A DNA stretch of 64,000 bases, taken from the NCBI GenBank assembly GCA_964477275.1, contig CAYZDV010000001.1, positions 1-64,000 on the forward strand, read 5' to 3'. A model generated the notes under the pieces. That model searched no databases, was not told the origin of the DNA, and saw only the letters and a program-made list of their open reading frames with translations. This document shows, piece after piece, positions 16,985-29,165 of the stretch (position 1 is its first letter; each line of letters starts with the position of its first letter). The translations under genes were made by a program, and so were the position numbers. Origin of the DNA: CAYZDV01 sp964477275. GTDB taxonomy: Bacteria; Acidobacteriota; Aminicenantia; Aminicenantales; Aminicenantaceae.

Positions 16985-17006
16985 GGACACCCCATGCCAC
17001 CCATCC
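16985..17006 (+). repeat. Dispersed repeat C, copy 1 (right arm only)
   Basis: These 22 bases, beginning GGACACCCCATGCC, are identical to 25168-25189 and match the right part of 52693-52730. This copy sits exactly at the truncated 5' edge of the GH29 fragment. Confidence 0.75.
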
Positions 17007-17068
17007 TCTTTCTCCATTACCCAACAACTTCAGCCCAACGAGGATGGCAGGCGCAAAGGGCTCGGGAT

Positions 17069-17113
17069 GGTTCGCTCAAACTCCCGCTCACTTTGCCCCG
17101 GCGAGGCAAGGCC
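17069..17113 (+). repeat. Dispersed repeat D, copy 1 (stem-loop)
   Basis: The segment shares its core, ACTTTGCCCCGGCGAGG, and about 25 looser bases upstream with 48182-48227. The core folds as CTTTGCC and GGCAAGG around a seven-base loop. It lies in the 0.4-kb gap between the two gene remnants. Confidence 0.6.
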
Positions 17114-17214
17114 TCCTCTGAGTCTTTCCTGTTGAACTTCATCTTCCGTTGGTATATTTTACGTAAAGAAGCCGATAGCAGAGCAAGGTGAAAAACCGAG
17201 TGAAGGAGTGGAAC

Positions 17215-17571
17215 ATGAATAATAGAACATTCTGTTTCCTTCTTTTTTTGCTCTGCGCCTCATCGGTTGCTTTTGCCGGTGAGGCAGCGGGAGAAAGCGC
17301 GGCTGGCGAGATCGAGATGCCGAGGCCAGAATATCCCCGGCCCCAGTTTGTCAGGCCGGAATGTGTGAATCCGGACGGGAAATGGACATTTGCCTTTGAT
17401 TTGGGAAAATCCGGAAAAGAACGAGGCCTCAGCCGGAGCCGGCGAATTGAAAGAGAGATCCTCGTCCCCCTCTGTTATGAAGGCCAGCCCGATATCGTCG
17501 ATGAATACGGGGGGATCAAGTGGATCTTCAGCAAGCTGCAGATAACAAAACGGGGAGAAGAGGGGGGATGA
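17215..17571 (+). pseudogene. N-terminal fragment of a secreted GH2 glycoside hydrolase
   Basis: An ATG at 17215 behind AAGGAG starts a normal signal peptide (MNNRTFCFLLFLLCASSVAFAG). The mature sequence MPRPEYPRPQFVRPECVNPD, followed by GKWTFAFDLG and later ILVPLCYEG, resembles the start of secreted GH2 beta-galactosidase/glucuronidase-like proteins, which normally run 600 residues or more. Here the frame ends after about 118 residues (KRGEEGG), and the stop overlaps the start of the next gene. It still has good translation signals, so a short product may be made, but no catalytic domain remains. Confidence 0.7.
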
Positions 17572-18602
17572 AAATGGGCATCGGATGGAAGCCGCCGGAT
17601 GACTGGAGAGTAATCACCACCATTGACGCCCATGCGGCCGGCGAGCCGCTGAGAGTGGTGACCGGAGGTCTGGAGGAAATCCCAGGAAAAACCATCCTGG
17701 AAAAAAGACGCTACGCCATGGAGCATCTGGATGATATTCGCACAGGGCTATTGTGGGAGCCCAGGGGCCATGCGGACATGTACGGCGCAATCATCACCGA
17801 ACCGGTCACTGCAGATGGTGACCTGGGCGTGCTGTTCATGCACAACGAGGGATTCAGCACTATGTGCGGTCACGGAGTCATCGCTTTGACCAAGGTCGCT
17901 CTGGATACAGGGCTGATTATCAAGCGGGGCGGTGAGCCGGTTTTGAACCTGGATACGCCGGCCGGAAGGGTCACGGTTAGGGCACACAGGGAAAAAAGCG
18001 AGGTCGAGGAGGTGTCCTTCCAGAACGTTCCTTCCTTTGTTTACAAGCGGAATCAGATGATCGAACTCGCAGAATTCGGGACGGTCCAGTACGACGTCGC
18101 TTTCGGAGGAGCATTCTATGCCTTCTGCCAGGCAGAAGAGCTTCAGCTCGGCCTTGAGCCCGGAGATTTCCAGAGCCTGCGCCATGCCGGACAGCGGATC
18201 AAGCAAGCGGTGATGGAGAGCCTGGACATCGAACATCCATACGAGAGAGACCTCGGGTTTCTTTATGGAACCATCTTTGTTGGGCCGGCCAGAGACCCAT
18301 CCCACCACAGTCGCAATGTATGTGTTTTCGCCGATGGGGAGGTGGACCGGTCTCCCACCGGAACCGGGGTCAGCGCCCGCGCCGCCATCCACCATGACCA
18401 GGGAGAGCTGGACATCGGAAAGTCCATCACCATCGAGAGCATTCTGGACACCTGTTTTGAGGTGAAGATCGTCAAAGCCGTTGACTTTGGAGTCTACAGG
18501 GCAGTGATTCCAGAGGTCACAGGAAGCGCTCACATCACGGGCCAGAGCATCTTCTGCTTTGATCCCGCCGATCCCTTGAAAAAAGGCTTTATTTTCCGGT
18601 AG
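17568..18602 (+). CDS. Proline racemase-family trans-3-hydroxy-L-proline dehydratase
   Basis: The chosen start, ATG 17568, follows a purine-rich GGGGAGAAGAGGGGGG. The 344-residue protein has the PrpF/proline-racemase fold. The first catalytic residue, Cys100, lies in STMCGHGVIA. The second position reads DRSPTGTG, with Thr264 replacing the second Cys of true racemases. The Cys/Thr pair is the known signature of trans-3-hydroxy-L-proline dehydratase (the human enzyme has Cys104 and Thr273), which makes pyrroline-2-carboxylate. Substrates may come from collagen-like proteins or free hydroxyproline. No pyrroline-2-carboxylate reductase is visible nearby. It overlaps the GH2 remnant by four bases. 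Confidence 0.88.
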   Translation: MKMGIGWKPPDDWRVITTIDAHAAGEPLRVVTGGLEEIPGKTILEKRRYAMEHLDDIRTGLLWEPRGHADMYGAIITEPVTADGDLGVLFMHNEGFSTMCGHGVIALTKVALDTGLIIKRGGEPVLNLDTPAGRVTVRAHREKSEVEEVSFQNVPSFVYKRNQMIELAEFGTVQYDVAFGGAFYAFCQAEELQLGLEPGDFQSLRHAGQRIKQAVMESLDIEHPYERDLGFLYGTIFVGPARDPSHHSRNVCVFADGEVDRSPTGTGVSARAAIHHDQGELDIGKSITIESILDTCFEVKIVKAVDFGVYRAVIPEVTGSAHITGQSIFCFDPADPLKKGFIFR

Positions 18603-18632
18603 GCTCTGGATGATTGCCGTGGAACGGAAAAC

Positions 18633-23169
<4,537 letters not shown>

Positions 23170-23197
23170 AGGACGATCGAGAATGCCGCCAGCCCTG

Positions 23198-24232
23198 TCA
23201 TTCCCCTCGACGCATTATCAGCCGGAAAACCAGGGACGGTGGAGCGAAATCTCCGAGAGAACCAGACCTCTTTTCTCCTGAAAGGTTCTCTGGGGAGTTT
23301 TCCTCAACAGGATGAAAAGGATAGTTCTTTCCAGCCAGGAAAATTTTTCCTCCGGCATCGACGATAATCGCGCCGTAGTCCGGATATTTTTCCAGGATTT
23401 TTTCCGGCTGTTCACAGACAAAAAGGGCTGTGGAGAGGGCATCAGAGAGCAGAGTTTCAGGACCGCAGACCGTGACACTCTGCTTGCCCTGGGCAGGATA
23501 TCCTGTCCTGGGGTCAAAGACATGGTGATAGCGAAGGCCGTCTTTGATGAAGTACCGCTGGTAATCGCCCGTGGTCGCAGCTCCCAGCCCGGAGATGGAG
23601 AGGATTCCCAGGTAGCCATTCTGGCGGGGATGTTTGATGCCCACCTTCCAGGGCTCAGCGTTCGGGTTTGTCCCCCAGCAGTAAAGGTCGCCGCCGGCGT
23701 TAATAAACCCTCTGGAGATTCCCATCTCAAGGAGAGCCCGGGAGGCCAGGTCGACGGCAAAACCTTTGGCGATGCCCCCCCAGTCGAGAGCCATTCCCGG
23801 TTGAAGGCGAAGGAGATCGTTTTCCTCCTTGATTTTTTCCATGCCCACCTTTCCGAGAAGCGACTGAATCCGTTGAGGAGAAGGGATGCAGTCAGACTTG
23901 GTGAGGAAACCCCATTCCCTGGTCAACGGAGCCACCGTGATATCGAAACAGCCCTCTGAATTGCGGTGGACCATCAGAGCTTTTCGGTAGAGGGTGATCA
24001 CCATCGGAGATGAGAGATCCTCGCTTCCAGGGGAGAAGCGGGATTCAATTTCCGAGAAAATGCTCTGGATTTTTTCCAGAGCGAGTTTAAAAGTCGAAGG
24101 TGAGCAGAAAACGCTGACCTCACAGAGCGTATCGAAAACGGCCAGGGTGGAGGTCTGCCACCTGTCTTTCAGCCGGCACTGGATATTCAAGAAAAGAAAA
24201 GCGAAAAACAGAAGGGAAAACTTTTTAGCCAA
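23198..24232 (-). CDS. apbE: FAD:protein FMN transferase
   Basis: ApbE attaches FMN to a Thr or Ser of extracytoplasmic flavoproteins such as Rnf or Nqr subunits. Family landmarks are FDTLCEVSVF, FSEIESRFSPGSE, the nucleotide site DWGGIAKGFAVD, INAGGDLYCWG, and the C-terminal VFDPRTGYPA. I place the start at TTG 24232 because it overlaps the stop of the upstream gene (TTGGCTAA) and gives a lipoprotein leader, AKKFSLLFFAFLFLNIQC. The open frame reaches further upstream (24364), but that part overlaps the neighbour and does not look like a leader. The pairing with a NusG-II-domain protein is typical of electron-transport or Rnf-related loci. Confidence 0.88.
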   Translation of the reverse strand: MAKKFSLLFFAFLFLNIQCRLKDRWQTSTLAVFDTLCEVSVFCSPSTFKLALEKIQSIFSEIESRFSPGSEDLSSPMVITLYRKALMVHRNSEGCFDITVAPLTREWGFLTKSDCIPSPQRIQSLLGKVGMEKIKEENDLLRLQPGMALDWGGIAKGFAVDLASRALLEMGISRGFINAGGDLYCWGTNPNAEPWKVGIKHPRQNGYLGILSISGLGAATTGDYQRYFIKDGLRYHHVFDPRTGYPAQGKQSVTVCGPETLLSDALSTALFVCEQPEKILEKYPDYGAIIVDAGGKIFLAGKNYPFHPVEENSPENLSGEKRSGSLGDFAPPSLVFRLIMRRGE

Positions 24233-24959
24233 TGGATGTATCGACAGCAGGAGAGCCCTCAATTTGCAGCAGAAGGCGGTTGGGAGCGCAGATGATGCGC
24301 TCCCCGGCCAGAGAGGCAGGAGAGGAATAGCAGCAGACTTGATTCCGGCAGGAAGATTCCACAATCCAGGCTTTTCCGTCTTTCACCCTGAGCGTTACAG
24401 GCCCTCTCCGGGCAGCATAGGTGTGCGTGATGTTTTCTGCGAGGGGAATCCGGTCGACTCTCTGTCCATTCTTATACACAGAGAGATATTTTCCGCCCAG
24501 ATGACTTCTTTGTCTTTTTTTCAGGGAAGCAACCGTCAACCAGGCTGAGACCGCATGATTTTCGGTCATTTCTTTCCAGAGCGGGAGAAGTTTCGACGAC
24601 CGGATATCCAGAATTTGACCATTCCTGACCAGAGTGAAGGAAGGACGTGCGCGGCCGCGCAGGGAAGAGGAGGAGATGGTCAGCGCTGCCCGAGAGGGCT
24701 CAGCTGCTGGCTTCCAGGCCTTTCGGACAAGGCTTCGCTTGACAGCTTCTTCCCTGGGATGCCTGTTGACAAAAGCGAAAGTCGTCTCCGGCAACGCCTG
24801 GTATTTCTGGATCCCTTCCAGAAGCTGTCCGATGAAAAGGTGTGGCTCGTCTCCCACGAGAAAGAGCTCGATATCGCTTGCGGATGTTCTTGAAGCCAGA
24901 AGGAGGGGAGTCAGCAGCGGCGTGGTCAGAACGGTCTTGAAAAAATGTCGTCTGTCCAT
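24225..24959 (-). CDS. Tat-type exported protein with C-terminal NusG domain II
   Basis: The ATG at 24959 follows GGGAGGTGACC. The N-terminus (MDRRHFFKTVLTTPLLTPLL) carries a twin-arginine-like RRxFF motif and a hydrophobic stretch. The middle part is not recognised. The last 110 residues form a NusG-II-like domain: YLSVYKNGQRVDRIPL, RRGPVTLRVKDGKAWIVES, then SCRNQVCCYSSPASLAGE and IICAPNRLLLQIEG. The two cysteine pairs and the CxPN motif are the conserved part of this domain in envelope proteins often coded next to ApbE or Rnf genes. It is translationally coupled to apbE. Its role is unknown; a partner in flavin insertion is a reasonable guess. Confidence 0.72.
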   Translation of the reverse strand: MDRRHFFKTVLTTPLLTPLLLASRTSASDIELFLVGDEPHLFIGQLLEGIQKYQALPETTFAFVNRHPREEAVKRSLVRKAWKPAAEPSRAALTISSSSLRGRARPSFTLVRNGQILDIRSSKLLPLWKEMTENHAVSAWLTVASLKKRQRSHLGGKYLSVYKNGQRVDRIPLAENITHTYAARRGPVTLRVKDGKAWIVESSCRNQVCCYSSPASLAGERIICAPNRLLLQIEGSPAVDTSIG

Positions 24960-25079
24960 GGTCACCTCCCGGAATCTACGGATTCATCGACCCAAATTTT
25001 TATTCAATCCGCAAAAAAAGTCAAATCAATTAAGGCATGTGTAAGCATCTTTTTTTCCGTGAAGGCTAATATTTTTTTT

Positions 25080-25189
25080 GGATGGGTCCTGTCATGGGGT
25101 GTCCCCCGTCCGTCCTCGCTCCACCCATCCCCCCGTGGGGAACCCCTTCCGCTGCGGGCGTTGCGGAGGACACCCCATGCCACCCATCC
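25080..25189. repeat. Dispersed repeat C, copy 2 (full inverted-repeat form)
   Basis: The left arm at 25080-25104 (GGATGGGTCCTGTCATGGGG and on) pairs imperfectly with the right arm at 25168-25189, enclosing a GC-rich spacer of 63 bases. The right arm is identical to 16985-17006. A TATTTT follows the right arm. This looks like the parental form from which the two shorter copies derive. Confidence 0.7.
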
Positions 25190-25351
25190 TATTTTAAAAG
25201 GAAATGGCCTTTACCCCAGAAAAAAAGATGCTTCCAAGGCATGTTTCCCATTTATCACGCCAAATCATTTTCCGCAAGAGAGGACCGAATCGGGCGGGTT
25301 TGCCCTTTTTGGTGTTGACATGGTTTTTTATATATTGTAAACCTGATTGGG

Positions 25352-25470
25352 TCTCTTCCATTTTGTGTGGGTCATTTAATGACGAAAATACACGCAAATG
25401 GCATCGCTCCCTTCAGGTTTTTAACGCCATTCCCGTGTATTTACCCCCCACTATATGGAAAGGAATCATC
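25352..25470 (+). repeat. Dispersed intergenic repeat A, copy 2 (longest)
   Basis: The first 83 bases match 1521-1603. The tail from 25427 (CCATTCCCGTGTATTTACCC onward, through CTATATGGAAAGGAATC) matches 44278-44320. It contains a 13-base palindrome, GTCATTTAATGAC, at 25371-25383. This copy links the otherwise separate partial copies into one element of at least 119 bases. Confidence 0.75.
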
Positions 25471-25653
25471 TGATTTTTCAGGTCCGTTTCTCATGAGAGT
25501 CTGGAGCTGCGCACAGACGAACATCGAGCATGCAGCCTCATCGCCGCTTGTTTTCGTCTTTTTCCAAGCCCGCCGCATCATATATTGAGCATGGCGTATT
25601 TCTATTTACGGCTCGAATGATGCCGGGCATCTCATTTGAAAGGTAGGGAAAAA

Positions 25654-26166
25654 ATGCTGCAAAAAACAACAATGAATCTCGGTTATCCGATCGGAAACAC
25701 GACCGTTCAACTGACCGCACTTGTTGTCCTCAGGGTTCTCATCGGCTGGCATTTCCTCTATGAGGGCATTGTCAAAGTGATCAATCCCTACTGGTCTTCT
25801 GCCGGATATCTTCTGGAGACTAAGGGAATATTTTCTGGGATGGCCACATCGATTGTGGCCAATCCCGGCCTTCTCGGGGCTGTTGATTTCCTGAACAAGT
25901 GGGGGCTGGTCCTCATCGGTCTGGGGTTGATCGCCGGATTTTTGACGCGGACAGCCACCGTTGCCGGGATGGTTCTCCTCTTCCTTTACTATATCTTCCA
26001 CCCCCCGTTGCTCGGCTATACCTATGAGACTCCTGTGGAGGGCAGCTATCTCATCGTCAACAAAAATTTGATCGAGATGTGCGCCCTCTTCGTTTTGATT
26101 GTTTTTCCGACAGGCCGAATCATCGGCCTGGACAGGCTGATGGTCTTTGCCCGGAGGAAACCGTGA
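25654..26166 (+). CDS. DoxX family membrane protein
   Basis: The start at 25654 follows AGGTAGGG. The 170-residue protein has four hydrophobic helices and the DoxX landmarks: LRVLIGWHFLYEGIVKV near the start, GLVLIGLGLIAGFLTRTAT in the middle, and NKNLIEMCALFVLIVFPTG near the end. DoxX proteins are small quinone- or thiol-linked membrane oxidoreductase subunits with varied roles. As first gene of an operon with two Gfo/Idh/MocA dehydrogenases and a DUF1080 protein, it may pass electrons from sugar oxidation to the quinone pool. That role is inferred from position only. Confidence 0.88.
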   Translation: MLQKTTMNLGYPIGNTTVQLTALVVLRVLIGWHFLYEGIVKVINPYWSSAGYLLETKGIFSGMATSIVANPGLLGAVDFLNKWGLVLIGLGLIAGFLTRTATVAGMVLLFLYYIFHPPLLGYTYETPVEGSYLIVNKNLIEMCALFVLIVFPTGRIIGLDRLMVFARRKP

Positions 26167-26200
26167 AAATCATGAAAATCTCTCGGAGGGAGGATATAAA

Positions 26201-27808
26201 ATGAGCCAGGAAAACCAAAAACATGACCCTGAACAGACGCCGGCTCAGATGGAGAGGACAGAAGGCTTTCAGCGCCGGGATATTCTCAAGGCGTTAGCCA
26301 CGCTTCCCGTGCTCGGACCCTTTTTCTACTTTCTGTTCAGGAAGAAGTGGCTGGATGACATGAGACGGAAAGAAATACTCGCCGAGCTGGGCATCAGCGG
26401 TAAGGCGCCGGAGGTGCTGCCCAGAACCACCCTGAAAAAAGCCGGAGAGCTCATCCGGCTGGGCATCATCGGTTTTGGCAGTCGGGGCGAAGCCCTGGCT
26501 CATGCCGCTGGTTTTGCCCATCCGGACTGGATTGAAAGGAAGAAGAAAGACGCCAGGGAGAATAAGCTTGACAGGGAGCTCGAAACTTTTCTTGATCAGG
26601 AGGATTTGAATGTCGTCCTCACCGGCATCTGTGATGTCTTCGATGTCCGGGCAGAGCGGGGGATTGCCGCTTCCAAGAATGACATCAGGCCCGGTGGAGG
26701 CTCCGGATTGTTGAGCGGAGCCAGGCGCTACCGCCATTACCGGGAAATGCTGGAGAGCGGGGATGTCGATGCGGTGATCATCGCCACTCCCGACCACTGG
26801 CATGCCCGGATGACCGTTGATGCGGCGATCTCCGGAAAACACGTCTACTGCGAGAAATGCATGACAAGAACGATCGAGGAGACCTTAGAAATGGTCGATG
26901 CCGTGAAGAACAGAGGAATTGTCTTCCAGCTGGGACATCAGGGCCGTCAGCAGGAAAGCTACATCAAAGCTCAACAGATAGTGGAGAAAAACATTCTGGG
27001 GAAAATTTCCCTGGTCGAAACGACCACCAATCGCAATTCACCCAACGGCGCCTGGGTCTATGATATCCATCCCGAAGGAAATCCCCAGACCATCGACTGG
27101 GGGCAGTTCCAGGGACCCGCGCCGCATCGGGTGCCATTCAGCCTGGAAAGATTTTTCCGCTGGCGATGCTGGTTTGACTACGGAACCGGGCTTTCCGGCG
27201 ACCTGCTCTCCCATGAGTATGACGCGGCCAATCAGATTCTGGAACTCGGGATTCCCAAATCCGCAGTCGCCTCGGGCGGAATCTATTTTTTCCAGGACGG
27301 CCGGGATGTGCCCGACGTCTTCCAGGCCGTGCTCGAGTATCCTGACCGGGACCTGACCCTGGTCTACAGTGCCACTCTGGCCAACGGCAGAGGCCGGGGA
27401 AAGGTGTTCATGGGACACGATGCCTCCATGGAAGTTGGCTACAGCCTGACGGTTACTGCGGACTGGGAGTCAACCCGTTACAGAGAGAAAATCCTGAACA
27501 ACATCATCAACACCGAGCTGCCGTTGTTCACCTACCGGCCGGGCCTGAAGGGGATTGACACCGTCACTTCTGCGACCGAAAGGTACTTTGCCACCAGAGG
27601 CCTGATGTATACCGAAAGGGGCGGACGGCCGGTCAACACCACCCATCTCCACGTCAAGGAATGGCTGGACTGCATCCGGAACGGCGGGCAACCGAGCTGC
27701 AACATCGACCGCGGCTTCGAAGAGGCCATCACCTGCCACATGGCAACGCTTTCTTATTTAGAAGGCCGCAGGGTGGAATGGGACCCGGTGCGTAGAAAAG
27801 TGGTTTGA
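26201..27808 (+). CDS. Gfo/Idh/MocA-family oxidoreductase with membrane/Tat-like N-terminus
   Basis: ATG 26201 follows GGAGGGAGG, 34 bases after the DoxX stop. The N-terminus has ERTEGFQRRDILKALATLPV, then GPFFYFLF: a twin-arginine-like motif and a hydrophobic stretch, so the protein is exported or anchored. The Rossmann domain starts at LIRLGIIGFGSRGEALAHA. The usual catalytic EKP reads EKC (VYCEKCMTRT), a known variant in exported members. IATPDHWHARMTVDA and QLGHQGRQQESY are typical of the Bacteroidota/Planctomycetota-type exported dehydrogenases. It probably oxidises the C3 hydroxyl of a glycoside. Length 535. Confidence 0.88.
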   Translation: MSQENQKHDPEQTPAQMERTEGFQRRDILKALATLPVLGPFFYFLFRKKWLDDMRRKEILAELGISGKAPEVLPRTTLKKAGELIRLGIIGFGSRGEALAHAAGFAHPDWIERKKKDARENKLDRELETFLDQEDLNVVLTGICDVFDVRAERGIAASKNDIRPGGGSGLLSGARRYRHYREMLESGDVDAVIIATPDHWHARMTVDAAISGKHVYCEKCMTRTIEETLEMVDAVKNRGIVFQLGHQGRQQESYIKAQQIVEKNILGKISLVETTTNRNSPNGAWVYDIHPEGNPQTIDWGQFQGPAPHRVPFSLERFFRWRCWFDYGTGLSGDLLSHEYDAANQILELGIPKSAVASGGIYFFQDGRDVPDVFQAVLEYPDRDLTLVYSATLANGRGRGKVFMGHDASMEVGYSLTVTADWESTRYREKILNNIINTELPLFTYRPGLKGIDTVTSATERYFATRGLMYTERGGRPVNTTHLHVKEWLDCIRNGGQPSCNIDRGFEEAITCHMATLSYLEGRRVEWDPVRRKVV

Positions 27809-27882
27809 TTCAATGAAAACTCATCCCTTCATCGCGCAAGAAAAAAATCGGGTCATGGAGTCGTGAACAAAAAGAGGTGAAC

Positions 27883-29097
27883 ATGAATGTCAAATTCCGT
27901 CTCGGCCTGATGATGTTTTTGCAGTATGCTATCTGGGGGGCCTGGGCGCCCGTCCTGTCCGATTATCTGATCAACACCCTTGGCTTTTCTGGCTATCAGG
28001 TCGGTATCATCTACTTCCTGCTCCCGCTGGCGACGGTCATCGCGCCGTTCATTGGCGGACAGGTGGCTGACCGCTACTTTTCCTCCCAGAAGGTGGTGGG
28101 CTTCCTCCAGTTGAGCGGCGGAGCACTGCTCATCCTGATTTCCAATATCAGCGAATACCGAACCATGATGTGGCTGATGCTCCTTTACTGTTTACTTTAT
28201 GCGCCGACACTGGCCCTGACCAATTCCATCGCTTTCATCAACCTCAAAAAGCCGGACAAGGAATTTGGCCTCATCAGGGTCTGGGGAACGATCGGATGGA
28301 TTGTGGCCGGCTATGCGCTAACGGCCTGGAGGGTGACCTCAAAGTCAATGCCGGCGATTGTCTTTCAGGGTGACACCCTGCTCCTGGCTGGCCTCTTCTC
28401 CATCATCATGGGGATACAGGCGTTTGGCCTGCCTCACACGCCACCCAGAAAAGCAGCCGAGAAGCCCTGGGCTTTCCTGGAGGCGATCAGGATGATGAAA
28501 GATAAGAATTTCGCCGTGTTCATCGTCATCGCCTTTGTGGTGGCCACGGAATTGATGTTCTATTACGTCCTGACCGCACCGTTTTTGACATCGGAGAAAA
28601 TCGGCGTTTCCAATACCATCCTGCCCTGGGTGATGACTATCGCCCAGGTGGCGGAGATTTTCGTCATGTGGTTTCTCCTGCCCTATTTCATCACCAAAAT
28701 CGGCATCAGGAATATCCTGGTCATCGGTGTGCTGGCCTGGCCGGCCCGGTACATTATTTTCGCCATCGGCAAGCCAGTCTGGCTGGTTATTTCCTCCCTG
28801 TCGCTCCACGGCTTCTGTTTTGTGTTTTTCTTCGCCGCGGCTTTCATCTACGTGGACATGGTGGCACCGAGGGATATCCGGCATTCCGCCCAGAGCCTGA
28901 TCACCCTGGTCACCTACGGGGTGGGAAACGCCATCGGCAGCCTTTTTGCGGGCTGGGTTCATGATTATTTCACCACAGAAGCCGGAACAAACTGGACGGG
29001 CGTTTTCCTGGTGCCCTGCGTGTTGACCATTCTCTGCGCCTTCGCTTTTCTGCTGTTTTTCAGGCCGGAGAGAGCGTCTGTTCAAAGCCAGGAATAA
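27883..29097 (+). CDS. MFS permease of the nucleoside:H+ symporter (NHS) family
   Basis: ATG 27883 lies just after AAAGAGGTGAAC, better than the in-frame GTG at 27877, which is part of the ribosome site. The 404-residue protein has about twelve hydrophobic helices. The opening FRLGLMMFLQYAIWGAWAPV and the segment FLLPLATVIAPFIGGQVADR are typical of the NupG/XapB-like group that is common in saccharolytic Bacteroidota and Planctomycetota. Within this operon it more likely imports a sugar or modified sugar than a nucleoside. It lies between the two Gfo/Idh/MocA genes. Confidence 0.87.
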   Translation: MNVKFRLGLMMFLQYAIWGAWAPVLSDYLINTLGFSGYQVGIIYFLLPLATVIAPFIGGQVADRYFSSQKVVGFLQLSGGALLILISNISEYRTMMWLMLLYCLLYAPTLALTNSIAFINLKKPDKEFGLIRVWGTIGWIVAGYALTAWRVTSKSMPAIVFQGDTLLLAGLFSIIMGIQAFGLPHTPPRKAAEKPWAFLEAIRMMKDKNFAVFIVIAFVVATELMFYYVLTAPFLTSEKIGVSNTILPWVMTIAQVAEIFVMWFLLPYFITKIGIRNILVIGVLAWPARYIIFAIGKPVWLVISSLSLHGFCFVFFFAAAFIYVDMVAPRDIRHSAQSLITLVTYGVGNAIGSLFAGWVHDYFTTEAGTNWTGVFLVPCVLTILCAFAFLLFFRPERASVQSQE

Positions 29098-29165
29098 AAA
29101 TCGGTCAAACCCGGGAAAATAACCGGGCCGGACAGAATCGAAAAGGCTCAAAAAGGAGAGTTCGA

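Larger units (their letters stand above)
24960..25653. other. Repeat-rich intergenic region between divergent genes
   Basis: About 0.7 kb separates the minus-strand NusG-II gene from the plus-strand DoxX operon. It contains the long form of repeat C (25080-25189) and the longest copy of repeat A (25352-25470). Short open frames here have no leader, ribosome site or recognisable domain. The promoter of the DoxX operon should lie downstream of repeat A, but no clear hexamer pair was found. Confidence 0.6.

Noticed and set aside
24233..24364. N-terminal extension of ApbE
   Set aside because: It overlaps the coding end of the NusG-II gene and lacks a leader or family similarity. The TTG at 24232 gives a proper lipoprotein leader.
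25371..25383. GTCATTTAATGAC palindrome as a regulator binding site
   Set aside because: It lies inside repeat A and is only partly kept in copy 1 (GTCCTTGAATGAC), so it is better seen as part of the repeat than as a local operator.
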